From an uncultured Eubacteriales bacterium (lineage in GTDB: Bacteria; Bacillota; Clostridia; Lachnospirales; Lachnospiraceae): a stretch of 27,505 nucleotides of DNA. The position numbers were made by a program, and so were the translations under genes. Location: positions 1 to 27,505 of the forward strand of contig URND01000029.1 of NCBI GenBank assembly GCA_900549105.1. Reading direction: 5' to 3'. This document shows, one piece after another, positions 1-7,227 of the stretch. The notes below the pieces were generated by a model. It was not told where the DNA came from. It did not search any database and saw only the letters and a program-made list of their open reading frames with translations. Each line of letters begins with the position of its first letter. Position 1 is the stretch's first letter.

Positions 1-1
1 T

Positions 2-145
2 GGTACTAAAATCCATCCAGGCGTAAATGTTGGACGCGGTGGCGATGATACATTATTTGCTTTAGTTGACGGTGTTGTAAGATTCGAAAGAAAAGGTAGA
101 GATAAAAAACAGGTTTCTATCTATCCGGTAGCAGCAAACGAATAA
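2..145 (+). CDS. rpmA: 50S ribosomal protein L27, 3' part
   Basis: This is the C-terminal 47 residues of ribosomal protein bL27; the 5' end lies outside the window. The visible protein reads through IHPGVNVGRGGDDTLFA and a VVRFERKGR stretch, which is diagnostic of L27, and stops at TAA. L27 sits near the peptidyl-transferase centre of the large subunit. It lies directly upstream of obgE, the usual rplU-rpmA-obgE order, with an intrinsic terminator between them. The family call is secure although only about half the protein is visible. Confidence 0.95.
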   Translation, partial: GTKIHPGVNVGRGGDDTLFALVDGVVRFERKGRDKKQVSIYPVAANE

Positions 146-156
146 GAATGAACAGG

Positions 157-198
157 CGACTTCAGATTTTAGTATTAAGATTTGAAGTCGTTTTTTCT
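157..198 (+). terminator. Intrinsic terminator between rpmA and obgE
   Basis: CGACTTCA (157-164) pairs with TGAAGTCG (183-190) and is followed by TTTTTTCTT. It begins 11 bases after the rpmA stop. It would end the L21/L27 transcript, fully or partly, before obgE. I could not identify a convincing separate obgE promoter in the short gap that follows, so partial read-through is likely. Confidence 0.8.
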
Positions 199-238
199 TA
201 ACTGGGCAAAACATCCCTATAGGAAGGATGAAGAATAA

Positions 239-1528
239 ATTTTTGTAGATAAAGCTAAAATATATGTCCGCTCCGGCAAGGGCGGCGACGGCCACGTCAG
301 CTTTCGGAGAGAGCTTTTTGTTCCGGCCGGCGGACCGAATGGCGGTGACGGCGGCAAAGGCGGCGACGTCATTTTTGTTGTGGACAAGGGGCTGAACACG
401 CTGACAGATTTTCGTCATATCCGCAAATATACGGCGGGCGACGGCGAACCGGGCGGTAAAAACCGATGCCACGGTTCCGACGGCGCGGATATGATTATCA
501 AAGTGCCGGAAGGAACCATTATAAAGGAAGAAGAATCCGGCCTTGTCATTGCCGATATGTCCGGCGATAATGAGCGCATGGTTCTCTTAAAGGGCGGACG
601 CGGCGGCAAGGGAAATCAGCATTATGCCACGCCAACCATGCAGGCGCCGAAATACGCTCAACCGGGGCAGAAGGCTCAGGAACTCAATCTGATTCTGGAA
701 TTAAAGGTTATTGCGGACGTGGGGCTGGTTGGTTTCCCAAATGTTGGTAAATCCACATTTCTGGCGCGCGTCACCAATGCAAAGCCGAAAATCGCCAATT
801 ATCATTTTACAACTTTAAGCCCGAATCTCGGGGTTGTGGATTTGGATGGCAGCGATGGATTTGTCATTGCCGATATTCCGGGAATTATCGAGGGCGCTTC
901 AGAGGGCGTTGGCCTTGGGCATGAATTTTTGCGCCATATTGAGAGAACCCGGGTGATTATCCATATTGTGGATGCGGCCGGAGTCGAGGGAAGAGACCCG
1001 ATTAACGACATTCATTTGATTCAGAAAGAATTATCGGCTTATAATGAACTGCTGGCCGGAAGGCCCCAGGTTATTGCGGCTAATAAAATCGACGCCCTGT
1101 ATGAAGGCGAAAATGATGACGCCATTCAGCTTCTGAAGGAGGAATTTGAACCGGAGGGCATGAAAGTATTTCCTATTTCGGCGGTCAGCGGCAAGGGTGT
1201 CCGGGAATTGCTTTACTATGTAAACAATCTTCTCAAGGAAATCGGTGAAGAAAAAATTACTTTTGAGAGAGAGTATTTTCCGGAACAGATTGAAGAGAAT
1301 CTTCCATTTACCGTATTCAAATCGGAGGAGGAAGAGGATGTATATCACGTGGAAGGACCGCGGATTGAGCGTATGCTTGGATATACAAATCTGGAATCTG
1401 AAAAGGGCTTTGATTTCTTCCAGAAATTTATGAAAGAAAACGGCGTTTTGGATGAACTGGAAGCACTTGGCATTCAGGACGGCGATACCGTAAAGGTTTA
1501 TTATCACGAATTTGAATATTATAAATAA
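239..1528 (+). CDS. obgE: Obg-family GTPase ObgE/CgtA, apparent ATT start
   Basis: Obg is an essential GTPase involved in late 50S assembly and stress signalling. The reading frame gives 429 residues: a glycine-rich Obg domain (about 1-158), a G domain with GFPNVGKS (165-172), DIPG (212-215), NKID (282-285) and SAV (314-316), and a C-terminal OCT domain. The start is odd. Homology needs Met-Phe-Val-Asp at 239-250, but the codon there is ATT, and an in-frame TAA lies just before it at 236-238. An AGGAAGG ribosome site (221-227) lies 11 bases upstream. The ATG at 228 is in another frame, abuts the ribosome site and ends after six codons. The first ATG/GTG-like codon in frame is GTG 380, which would delete much of the Obg fold. 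I infer ATT initiation; a one-base indel in the T run at 240-244 is the alternative. It heads the operon yhbY-nadD-yqeK-rsfS. Confidence 0.93.
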   Translation: MFVDKAKIYVRSGKGGDGHVSFRRELFVPAGGPNGGDGGKGGDVIFVVDKGLNTLTDFRHIRKYTAGDGEPGGKNRCHGSDGADMIIKVPEGTIIKEEESGLVIADMSGDNERMVLLKGGRGGKGNQHYATPTMQAPKYAQPGQKAQELNLILELKVIADVGLVGFPNVGKSTFLARVTNAKPKIANYHFTTLSPNLGVVDLDGSDGFVIADIPGIIEGASEGVGLGHEFLRHIERTRVIIHIVDAAGVEGRDPINDIHLIQKELSAYNELLAGRPQVIAANKIDALYEGENDDAIQLLKEEFEPEGMKVFPISAVSGKGVRELLYYVNNLLKEIGEEKITFEREYFPEQIEENLPFTVFKSEEEEDVYHVEGPRIERMLGYTNLESEKGFDFFQKFMKENGVLDELEALGIQDGDTVKVYYHEFEYYK

Positions 1529-1543
1529 CAGGAGGGCAAGGTT

Positions 1544-1846
1544 TTGATAAAAAACAGTAAGCAGCGAGCTTATTTAAAAGGGCTTGCAATGAATATAACC
1601 CCGATTTTTCAAATCGGCAAATCAAGCCTGACGCCGGAATTGACAAAGGCTGTGGATGAAGCTCTGGCGGCCAGAGAATTGATTAAAATTTCTGTTTTGC
1701 AGAATTGTCTTGATGATCCGCGGGCCATTGCCGAATATCTGAGTGAACGTACCCGTTCTGAGGTGGTACAGGTGATTGGAAAAAAGATTGTTCTTTACAG
1801 AGAAGGTAAGGATAAAAAGAAAAAAATAGTTCTCCCGGAAAGATAA
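1544..1846 (+). CDS. yhbY: YhbY-like CRM-domain RNA-binding protein
   Basis: A 100-residue protein that is essentially one CRM (YhbY) domain, seen in KQRAYLKGLAMNITPIFQIG near the N terminus and the EALAARELIKI stretch that follows. Family members bind pre-50S particles and assist ribosome maturation, which fits the position directly after obgE. It starts at TTG, with GGAGGG at 1531-1536 seven bases upstream. The lysine-rich tail (KDKKKKIVLPER) is consistent with RNA binding. The gap to obgE is 15 bases, so co-transcription is expected. Confidence 0.92.
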   Translation: MIKNSKQRAYLKGLAMNITPIFQIGKSSLTPELTKAVDEALAARELIKISVLQNCLDDPRAIAEYLSERTRSEVVQVIGKKIVLYREGKDKKKKIVLPER

Positions 1847-1858
1847 GGGGGCTTGGAT

Positions 1859-2491
1859 GTGAAAAAAGTCGGTATTATGGGCGGTACATTCAATCCCATC
1901 CATCTCGGCCATCTTATGTTGGCGGAAAATGCCTATGATTTTTTCAAATTAGATGAAATATGGTTCTTGCCATCGGCAGACCCGCCCCATAAGACAGAGC
2001 AGAAGGTGCTTGATTACCGTCATCGCAGCCGGATGACAGAGCTGGCAGTCAGGGATATTCCTTATTTTATAAAATCAGATTTTGAAGCCCGTCGCCATGA
2101 GAGAAGCTATACGGCAGAAACATTGCGTTTGCTCCATGAAGCTTATCCCGATATTGAATTTTATTTCATTATGGGCGCCGATTCTCTGTTTCAGATGGAA
2201 ACCTGGTATGCGCCTGAAAAAGTTATGGCCCAGGCCATACTTCTGGTTGCTGTGCGCGACCATCATCCCATCGAAGAAATGCAGAGTCAGATAGCTTATC
2301 TGACACAGAAATATAATGCCCGTATCCAATTGATGAATATGCCGGAAATCGACATATCGTCGAAGGCTATCCGACAGCGGGCAGCCCGCCGGGAATCTAT
2401 CCGCTTTTTTGTACCGGAAGCTGTGCGGGATTATATTATTCAACATGATTTATATAAAGGAGATGAAGCGCAGGATGAAATGCAGCATTGA
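1859..2491 (+). CDS. nadD: Nicotinate-nucleotide adenylyltransferase NadD
   Basis: NadD joins nicotinate mononucleotide and ATP to form deamido-NAD in NAD synthesis. The 210-residue protein has the nucleotidyltransferase signature GGTFNPIHLGH near the N terminus and a C-terminal DISSKAIR motif equivalent to the family's ISSTxIR. I chose the GTG at 1859 because the GGGG ribosome site (1847-1850) is then eight bases away; the in-frame TTG at 1853 is too close to that site but cannot be excluded. The 3' end overlaps yqeK by 17 bases, pointing to translational coupling. Confidence 0.93.
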   Translation: MKKVGIMGGTFNPIHLGHLMLAENAYDFFKLDEIWFLPSADPPHKTEQKVLDYRHRSRMTELAVRDIPYFIKSDFEARRHERSYTAETLRLLHEAYPDIEFYFIMGADSLFQMETWYAPEKVMAQAILLVAVRDHHPIEEMQSQIAYLTQKYNARIQLMNMPEIDISSKAIRQRAARRESIRFFVPEAVRDYIIQHDLYKGDEAQDEMQH

Positions 2492-3059
2492 GGATATTCA
2501 AAATAAATTAAGGAAGAATCTGAAGGGCAGCCGTTTCATTCATACCCTGGGCGTTGAATATACTTCCGTTTGTCTTGCCATGAAATATGGAGAAGATTTG
2601 GAAAAGGCAGAACTGGCCGGACTTCTTCACGACTGTGCCAAAGAGCTTCCTGAGAAGAAAATGATAAAAATATGCCGCAATCACAGCGAAAAAATTTCGA
2701 AAATGGAATTTGAACAGCCTTTTCTTCTCCACGGAAAAGCAGGGGCATGTATTGCAAAAGACAAATTCGGTGTCGAGGATGAAGCAGTTCTCAATGCCAT
2801 CCGATATCATACAACAGGGCGCCCGGCAATGACCTTGCTTGAAAAGATTGTTTTTGTTGCCGATTATATTGAGCCCAATCGAAAAAAAGCGGACCGGCTC
2901 CCTGAGCTTCGCTGTCTGGCTTTTGAAAATCTGGATGAAGCGGTTCTCCGGATTTTAGAGCAGACATTGGATTACCTGGAGAAGACAGGAAAGCAGATTG
3001 ACCGCCATACAATGATAACACGTGATTATTATAAGAAATTATTAAGGAGTTCAGAATGA
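2475..3059 (+). CDS. yqeK: YqeK HD-domain dinucleoside tetraphosphatase
   Basis: HD-superfamily metal phosphohydrolase of the YqeK family; characterised members hydrolyse Ap4A symmetrically to ADP. The 194-residue protein carries RFIHTLGVEYTS, the HD pair in GLLHDCAKELP, a later conserved His in LLHGKAGA, and the family signature RYHTTGRPAMTLLEK followed by VADYIEPNR. The ATG at 2475 matches the usual family N terminus; an ATG at 2463 exists but abuts the AGGAG ribosome site. It lies between nadD and rsfS, its standard position in Firmicutes. Its stop overlaps the rsfS start as ATGA. Confidence 0.92.
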   Translation: MKCSIEDIQNKLRKNLKGSRFIHTLGVEYTSVCLAMKYGEDLEKAELAGLLHDCAKELPEKKMIKICRNHSEKISKMEFEQPFLLHGKAGACIAKDKFGVEDEAVLNAIRYHTTGRPAMTLLEKIVFVADYIEPNRKKADRLPELRCLAFENLDEAVLRILEQTLDYLEKTGKQIDRHTMITRDYYKKLLRSSE

Positions 3060-3430
3060 ATAAATCAAAAAAAATGACAAGTCTGGCGATTAAAGCGCTG
3101 GAGGATAAAAAAGGAAATGACATTCGGGTTATTGATATTCAGGATGTATCCATTATTGCAGACTACTTTATTATTGCCAGCGGAAGCAATCGGAATCAGG
3201 TGCAGACGATGGCGGATAACGTTGAAGACGTTCTCGGGCGTGCCGGCTACGAGCCGCGCCAGACGGAAGGTTATGGCACAGCCGCCTGGATTTTGATGGA
3301 TTATAATGACATTATCGTCCATATTTTTTCCGAGGAAGACCGCTTATTCTATGATTTAGAGAGAATATGGCGGGACGGCAAAAGTGTCGGCATCGATGAA
3401 TTCAAAAATATAGATAGTAAAATCGACTAG
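3056..3430 (+). CDS. rsfS: Ribosomal silencing factor RsfS
   Basis: RsfS (Iojap/DUF143) binds L14 on the 50S subunit and blocks subunit joining under starvation. The 124-residue protein shows the family core: ISIIADYF-type segment (IDIQDVSIIADYFIIASG), the NVEDVLG helix, and the YGTAAWILMDYNDIIVHIF strand region with a WRDGK tail. An AAGGAG site lies just upstream, and ATGA overlap with yqeK indicates coupled translation. It is the last gene of the obgE operon and is followed by a strong bidirectional terminator. Confidence 0.95.
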   Translation: MNKSKKMTSLAIKALEDKKGNDIRVIDIQDVSIIADYFIIASGSNRNQVQTMADNVEDVLGRAGYEPRQTEGYGTAAWILMDYNDIIVHIFSEEDRLFYDLERIWRDGKSVGIDEFKNIDSKID

Positions 3431-3487
3431 TCTCTATCTTAAATTGCGTTTTAAAATTTCATATTCGCAGGGATGTATTCCCCGAAT

Positions 3488-3540
3488 AAAAAATATTCCT
3501 CCAAAAAGCTTGAAACGCTTTTTGGAGGAATATTTTTTGC
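3488..3540. terminator. Bidirectional terminator between rsfS and lexA
   Basis: A perfect 22-bp inverted repeat (arms 3488-3509 and 3517-3538) encloses a 7-base loop. The A-rich outer left arm and the T-rich outer right arm give a U tract on either transcript. It lies between the convergent ends of rsfS (+) and lexA (-) and should stop transcription from both sides. The stem contains AATATTCCTCC, so a read-through RNA would pair very tightly. Confidence 0.95.
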
Positions 3541-3542
3541 GC

Positions 3543-4157
3543 CTACATATCCATGCGGAGCAATCCGATTACTTTTCCTAATATTTCAACATGGTCGCAA
3601 ATGATAGGCTCCATCGTGTCATTTTCCGGCTGCAGGCGATAATGTCCATTCTCTTTATAGAATGTCTTTACTGTGGCGGAATCGCCGATCATAGCAACGA
3701 CCATATCTCCGTTTTTAGCGGTAGAGCGCTGTTCAACAATCACTGTATCCCCGTTGTAAATACCGGCGTTAATCATACTGTCGCCCCGTACCTTAAGCAT
3801 AAATACCACGGCATTAGGGAGATACTCAACCGGAATCGGGAAGTAGTCTTCAATATTTTCCTGGGCCAGAATCGGTTCTCCGGCAGTGATCGTTCCAATA
3901 ATCGGAACATTCGTCATCTCCCGGCGAGTCAGCGCAAAGGCATCATCAATCACCTCAATCGTTCTCGGCTTTGTTGGGTCCCGGCGGATATAACCTTTCT
4001 CCTCAAGGGATGAAAGATGGGCATGGACCGAAGATGTGGATTTTAAATGAACAGCTATACAAATCTCCCGGACTGAAGGCGGATAGCCCTTCTGCAAGAT
4101 TTCAGACTTTATATAATCAAGAATTTGTTGTTGTTTTTCGGTTAATTGACCGGCCAT
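3543..4157 (-). CDS. lexA: SOS transcriptional repressor LexA
   Basis: LexA represses the DNA-damage regulon and self-cleaves when RecA filaments form. The 204-residue protein has an N-terminal winged helix (LTEKQQQILDYIKSEI, then PPSVREI and the STSSVHAHLSSLEEKGYI recognition region), the Ala92-Gly93 cleavage bond in GTITAGEPI, catalytic Ser127 in RGDSM and catalytic Lys164 in SATVKTF. The ATG at 4157 is preceded by AGGAGG (4165-4170 on the complement). A longer in-frame extension upstream overlaps the operator region and is not coding. It is divergent from a LysM gene, the same layout as lexA-yneA in Bacillus. Confidence 0.98.
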   Translation of the reverse strand: MAGQLTEKQQQILDYIKSEILQKGYPPSVREICIAVHLKSTSSVHAHLSSLEEKGYIRRDPTKPRTIEVIDDAFALTRREMTNVPIIGTITAGEPILAQENIEDYFPIPVEYLPNAVVFMLKVRGDSMINAGIYNGDTVIVEQRSTAKNGDMVVAMIGDSATVKTFYKENGHYRLQPENDTMEPIICDHVEILGKVIGLLRMDM

Positions 4158-4190
4158 AGAAAATCCTCCTTTTCTTTTTTCTTGTTTACT

Positions 4191-4219
4191 ATCATAACAC
4201 ATTTTCTCGAACATTGCAA
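4191..4219 (-). promoter_or_regulatory. lexA promoter
   Basis: On the minus strand TTGCAA (complement of 4214-4219) and TATGAT (complement of 4191-4196) are separated by exactly 17 bases, giving a transcript start near 4184, upstream of the lexA ribosome site. A LexA half-site (GAAC, 4209-4212) falls in the spacer and a fuller box lies just upstream, fitting autoregulation. Confidence 0.75.
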
Positions 4220-4227
4220 ACAAATAA

Positions 4228-4241
4228 CGAACAAATATTCG
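4228..4241. promoter_or_regulatory. LexA-box-like operator, lexA side
   Basis: CGAACAAATATTCG is an imperfect palindrome resembling the Firmicute LexA box CGAAC-N4-GTTCG, with one substitution in the second half-site. It lies just upstream of the lexA -35 element, suggesting LexA autoregulation. Binding is inferred. Confidence 0.6.
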
Positions 4242-4260
4242 AAAAAATTTAAAAATCCTA

Positions 4261-4289
4261 TTGACAAAAGAACGGATGTTCAATATAAT
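4261..4289 (+). promoter_or_regulatory. SOS promoter of the LysM gene with LexA box in spacer
   Basis: TTGACA (4261-4266) and TATAAT (4284-4289) are both consensus and are 17 bases apart. The spacer contains GAACGGATGTTC (4270-4281), a perfect GAAC-N4-GTTC LexA core. LexA bound here would block RNA polymerase directly, so strong transcription is expected only after DNA damage. Confidence 0.88.
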
Positions 4290-4299
4290 GCAGATATAC

Positions 4300-4311
4300 A
4301 AACAAATGTTC
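4300..4311. promoter_or_regulatory. Second LexA-box-like site near the LysM transcript start
   Basis: AAACAAATGTTC matches GAAC-N4-GTTC with one change in the first half. It begins 30 bases after the core box at 4270, close to three helical turns, and overlaps the expected transcript start. It could serve as an auxiliary operator. Confidence 0.5.
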
Positions 4312-4389
4312 AATCTAAAATTTTATGAATTGTGACAAAAAGATAGATGCACATTCTATAAAGAGAGATTACTTAAGGAGGGGTTACTT

Positions 4390-4704
4390 ATGAAGAAGAT
4401 ATTTATGGCAGCGATTTTACTTGGTTTATTGGGGATGATTCTGGTTTTTCATTGGAATGTGGCCGAGGTTGAAGCGAACGATTCCATGAAAATAAACGAA
4501 CGCAAATATTTTACAAGTTATGTGGTTGAGAAGGACGATACATTATGGGATATAGCCGAGCGTTTTTCAACGTCGGAATATTCATCCATTCATTGCTACA
4601 TTAAAGAGGTTATGGAAAGTAATCATTTGGAGTGTTCGGAAATCAAAGAGGGACAGTTATTGATTTTGCCCTATTATGCGGATGAACCGATTTTAGATTT
4701 ATAA
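4390..4704 (+). CDS. YneA-like LysM protein, probable SOS division inhibitor
   Basis: A 104-residue protein with an N-terminal membrane segment (about residues 5-22, AAILLGLLGMILVF) and a LysM domain (about 44-95) containing the typical VVEKDDTLWDIAERFS opening and EGQLLILPY end. LysM domains bind peptidoglycan. Architecture, size, divergence from lexA and the LexA box in its promoter match YneA of Bacillus, which delays septation during SOS. The ribosome site AAGGAGGGG ends seven bases before the ATG. The function is inferred from layout, since the sequence is only moderately YneA-like. No terminator is obvious before the next gene. Confidence 0.85.
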   Translation: MKKIFMAAILLGLLGMILVFHWNVAEVEANDSMKINERKYFTSYVVEKDDTLWDIAERFSTSEYSSIHCYIKEVMESNHLECSEIKEGQLLILPYYADEPILDL

Positions 4705-4730
4705 TTGATAAATATTTGATTACATATTTT

Positions 4731-4760
4731 TTGAATGTTTTTTTGGTTCCGGCGTATACT
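4731..4760 (+). promoter_or_regulatory. Possible promoter of the FAD-Rieske gene
   Basis: TTGAAT (4731-4736) and TATACT (4755-4760) are 18 bases apart. The transcript would start near 4767, inside the ribosome site, leaving an unusually short leader. Read-through from the SOS promoter is an equally likely source of transcription. Confidence 0.35.
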
Positions 4761-4779
4761 AAGCGGAGGAGGATTGTAT

Positions 4780-6117
4780 ATGTCGGAATCTATATGGGAA
4801 AAGAATACGGCGATTCCAAAAGGGAATCGCCTGGAAAGGGATATGAGAACCGATGTGTGTATTATCGGCGCAGGAATGGCCGGAATACTTGCGGGTTATA
4901 TGCTTCAAAAACAGGGGTACGAAGTTATTATTCTTGAAGCCGCTCGCATAGGCAGCGGCCAGACCCGCGGTACAACGGCAAAAATTACATCTCAGCACGG
5001 CCTTATATACAGCCGTTTATGCAGAAATTTCGGTTCGGCCGGGGCATGGCAATACGCCTTAGCTAATGAGAGCGCCATAGACAGTTATGAGCAGGTGATT
5101 CATGAGGAGCACATTTCCTGTGATTTTAAGCGGTGTGCTTCTTATCTTTATACGCAGAAATTGCCGGAATTACTCGAAGAGGAAGCTGAAGCCGCAAGAC
5201 TCTGCGGTATTCCGGCCAGATTAACAAAAGATATTGAATTGCCGATGGATGTTTCATCTGCCCTGGAGTTTCCGAATCAGGCGTCATTTCATCCATTAAA
5301 ATTTTTATATGCACTTTCGGAAAAATTAACTGTTTATGAGAATTCAAAGGTTATTGATGTCTCCGGGCGGAGTGTGAAAACCGAACACGGAAAAGTGTGG
5401 GCAAAGCATATTATTTTTGCCTGTCATTTTCCTTTTGTGAATATGCCCGGATACTATTTTATGCGTCTCTATCAGGAGAGAAGTTATATTCTTGCTCTGA
5501 AGCAGGCGATAAACCTTGAAAACTATTATTACGGTATTGATAGTGACGGCCTGTCTTTTCGAAGCGCCGGAGATAACCTTCTCATCAGCGGCGGTAATCA
5601 CCGCACCGGCGCCCGATTAACAGAAAGTCCTTATCGCATTCATACTGAAACTGTGGCAAAGCTATGGCCCGACGCCTTTGCCGTGGCCCAATGGTCCGCC
5701 CAGGATTGTATGAGTCCGGACGGCGTTCCATATATTGGTCATTTTTCGAAAAAGAAGCAAAATTGGTATGTTGCCACAGGGTTTGGAAAATGGGGCATGA
5801 GCAGTTCGATGGTCAGCGCAAAGATTTTGTCGAATCTGATTTCGGGCCATGGAGAGATACGACAGGATATTTTTTATCCGCGAAGAGAATTGTGTGCCGA
5901 GGCAGTGATTGGATATTTGAAAAATGGCCTCCACACGGTAAAAGATTTTAGTAAGTATTTGATTCCAAAGCCGAGGAAGGTATGTACCCATCTCGGGTGC
6001 CCGCTGACATGGAATCCAGAAGAAGAAACTTATGAATGTCCATGTCACGGTTCACGCTTTGACTCCGAAGGCCATTTGATGAGCGGGCCGGCCCGGAAAA
6101 ATCTTCATGACAGGTGA
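4780..6117 (+). CDS. FAD-dependent oxidoreductase with C-terminal Rieske domain
   Basis: A 445-residue protein. An N-terminal DAO-type FAD fold shows GAGMAG (30-35) and a dinucleotide-binding acidic residue in IILEAA, followed by GQTRGTTAKIT. A later FAD segment reads YIGHFSKKKQNWYVATGFGKWGM. The C terminus is a Rieske [2Fe-2S] domain with C402-T-H404 and C420-P-C422-H423. Architecture resembles Bacillus YhfW, whose substrate is not established. It probably moves electrons between a bound FAD, the iron-sulfur cluster and an unknown amine- or hydroxyl-containing substrate. AGGAGG (4767-4772) fixes the ATG at 4780. It lies 75 bases after the LysM gene with no terminator between, so damage-inducible co-transcription is possible. 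It converges on the recombinase gene, with only 41 bases between the stops. Confidence 0.9.
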   Translation: MSESIWEKNTAIPKGNRLERDMRTDVCIIGAGMAGILAGYMLQKQGYEVIILEAARIGSGQTRGTTAKITSQHGLIYSRLCRNFGSAGAWQYALANESAIDSYEQVIHEEHISCDFKRCASYLYTQKLPELLEEEAEAARLCGIPARLTKDIELPMDVSSALEFPNQASFHPLKFLYALSEKLTVYENSKVIDVSGRSVKTEHGKVWAKHIIFACHFPFVNMPGYYFMRLYQERSYILALKQAINLENYYYGIDSDGLSFRSAGDNLLISGGNHRTGARLTESPYRIHTETVAKLWPDAFAVAQWSAQDCMSPDGVPYIGHFSKKKQNWYVATGFGKWGMSSSMVSAKILSNLISGHGEIRQDIFYPRRELCAEAVIGYLKNGLHTVKDFSKYLIPKPRKVCTHLGCPLTWNPEEETYECPCHGSRFDSEGHLMSGPARKNLHDR

Positions 6118-6158
6118 CAGATAACTTGCCGGTGTACTCGAAGGTGAGAGAACAGGGG

Positions 6159-7211
6159 CTATTGTTTTTCACGCAGTGTAACGGCTTTGGCGGCCATTCG
6201 GCGCCGGCTGTCCTCAAGGGAAGCATAATGCTTTTTCGTCGTATTAACGTCTTTATGGCCGAGAACGTCAGCCACAAGATAGATATCTCCGGTTTCATTA
6301 TAAAGATTTGTGCCATAAGTGCTGCGCAGCTTATGAGGCGTAATATTTTTCATGGTGGTTACAGTTTTTGCGTATTTTTTAACCAGATTTTCAACGGAAC
6401 GGACAGACATCCGTTTTCTCTGCATGGAGAGGAAGAGAGCGTTAGTATGCCCCGGAAGGGCCTCAATTCTTTTCCTTTCCTCAAGGTAGGGGAGGAGCGC
6501 TTCTAAAACTTCATCGCCGAAATAAACAATCACTTCGTTGCCGCCTTTTCGGACAATTTTGATGCCGTTATTTTTCAAATCAATATCATCTATATTCAGG
6601 CCAACACACTCCGAAACACGGATTCCCGTACCTAAAAAGAGGGTGAGCAGAGCTAAATCCCGGACTTTTGTCTTTTCGTGATAAGCCAGTTGTTTTCCGG
6701 TCAGTTGTTCGCCGGATTCCACATTGTCCAGAAGCCGGGCCACCTCATCAATATCCAGCCGGATGATGGTTTTATCATGCAGCTTCGGCGCAGAAACAAG
6801 GGCAGCCGGATTAGTTACAATTAGTTCCTTTTTGAAGAAGTAATTATAAAAGGTTTTCAGAGAAGCCAGTTTGCGGGCGATTCCCCTTTCTGTATTCGTG
6901 AAAGTTTTTCCGTCCTTTTCATAGAGTTTTAAGTATTCCAGATATTCTTCAATATCCAAAGCTTTTACTTTATCCAGTATATCCATCGGTATATCGCGCA
7001 TCTTCATCTTGCCGACGGATGGATTATATTGCTGGAGAAACTCAAAAAATATCCGCAGATCATAGCCGTATCCCAAACGGGTCCTGGAGGATGTCCGCGG
7101 TTCAATTCCACGGAAAAAGGCGAGGGTGAAGGCTGGAAGTTCCTGAAGAAGTTCCCGGAGCTTTCTTTGATTTTCGATATTATTTTGTTCCTGATAGGTA
7201 TATTCCTTCAT
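6159..7211 (-). CDS. XerS-like tyrosine recombinase
   Basis: A 350-residue tyrosine recombinase with a complete catalytic set: Arg198 (GTGIRVSE), Lys222 (RKGGNE), His293-x-x-Arg296 (HKLRST), His319 (LGHKDV) and nucleophile Tyr329 (HYAS). An N-terminal SAM-like core-binding domain (about 25-130) precedes it. Length and the segment around MRDIPMDILDKVKALDIEEY resemble XerS, the single-protein chromosome dimer resolvase of streptococci, more than the roughly 300-residue XerC/XerD. No phage genes, att repeats or accessory integration genes are nearby, so a housekeeping role is more likely than prophage integration. AGGAGG lies eight bases before the ATG. It follows ttcA by 16 bases and probably shares its transcript. 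Confidence 0.85.
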   Translation of the reverse strand: MKEYTYQEQNNIENQRKLRELLQELPAFTLAFFRGIEPRTSSRTRLGYGYDLRIFFEFLQQYNPSVGKMKMRDIPMDILDKVKALDIEEYLEYLKLYEKDGKTFTNTERGIARKLASLKTFYNYFFKKELIVTNPAALVSAPKLHDKTIIRLDIDEVARLLDNVESGEQLTGKQLAYHEKTKVRDLALLTLFLGTGIRVSECVGLNIDDIDLKNNGIKIVRKGGNEVIVYFGDEVLEALLPYLEERKRIEALPGHTNALFLSMQRKRMSVRSVENLVKKYAKTVTTMKNITPHKLRSTYGTNLYNETGDIYLVADVLGHKDVNTTKKHYASLEDSRRRMAAKAVTLREKQ

Positions 7212-7227
7212 TATGACCGCCTCCTGG

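Noticed and set aside
228..248. ATG at 228 as the obgE start
   Set aside because: It abuts the ribosome site and ends at TAG after six codons in a different frame; it would need a -1 shift or a one-base indel to reach Obg.
4208..4221. CGAACATTGCAAAC as a full LexA box
   Set aside because: Only the first half-site matches; the second half is not the inverted GTTCG, so I treat it as a half-site.
4330..4362. Second promoter for the LysM gene (TTGTGA to TATAAA)
   Set aside because: The spacing is 21 bases, too long for a standard vegetative promoter.
6159..7211. Prophage or integrative element marked by the tyrosine recombinase
   Set aside because: No phage, conjugation or excisionase genes, no flanking direct repeats and no tRNA target were seen; neighbours are housekeeping genes.
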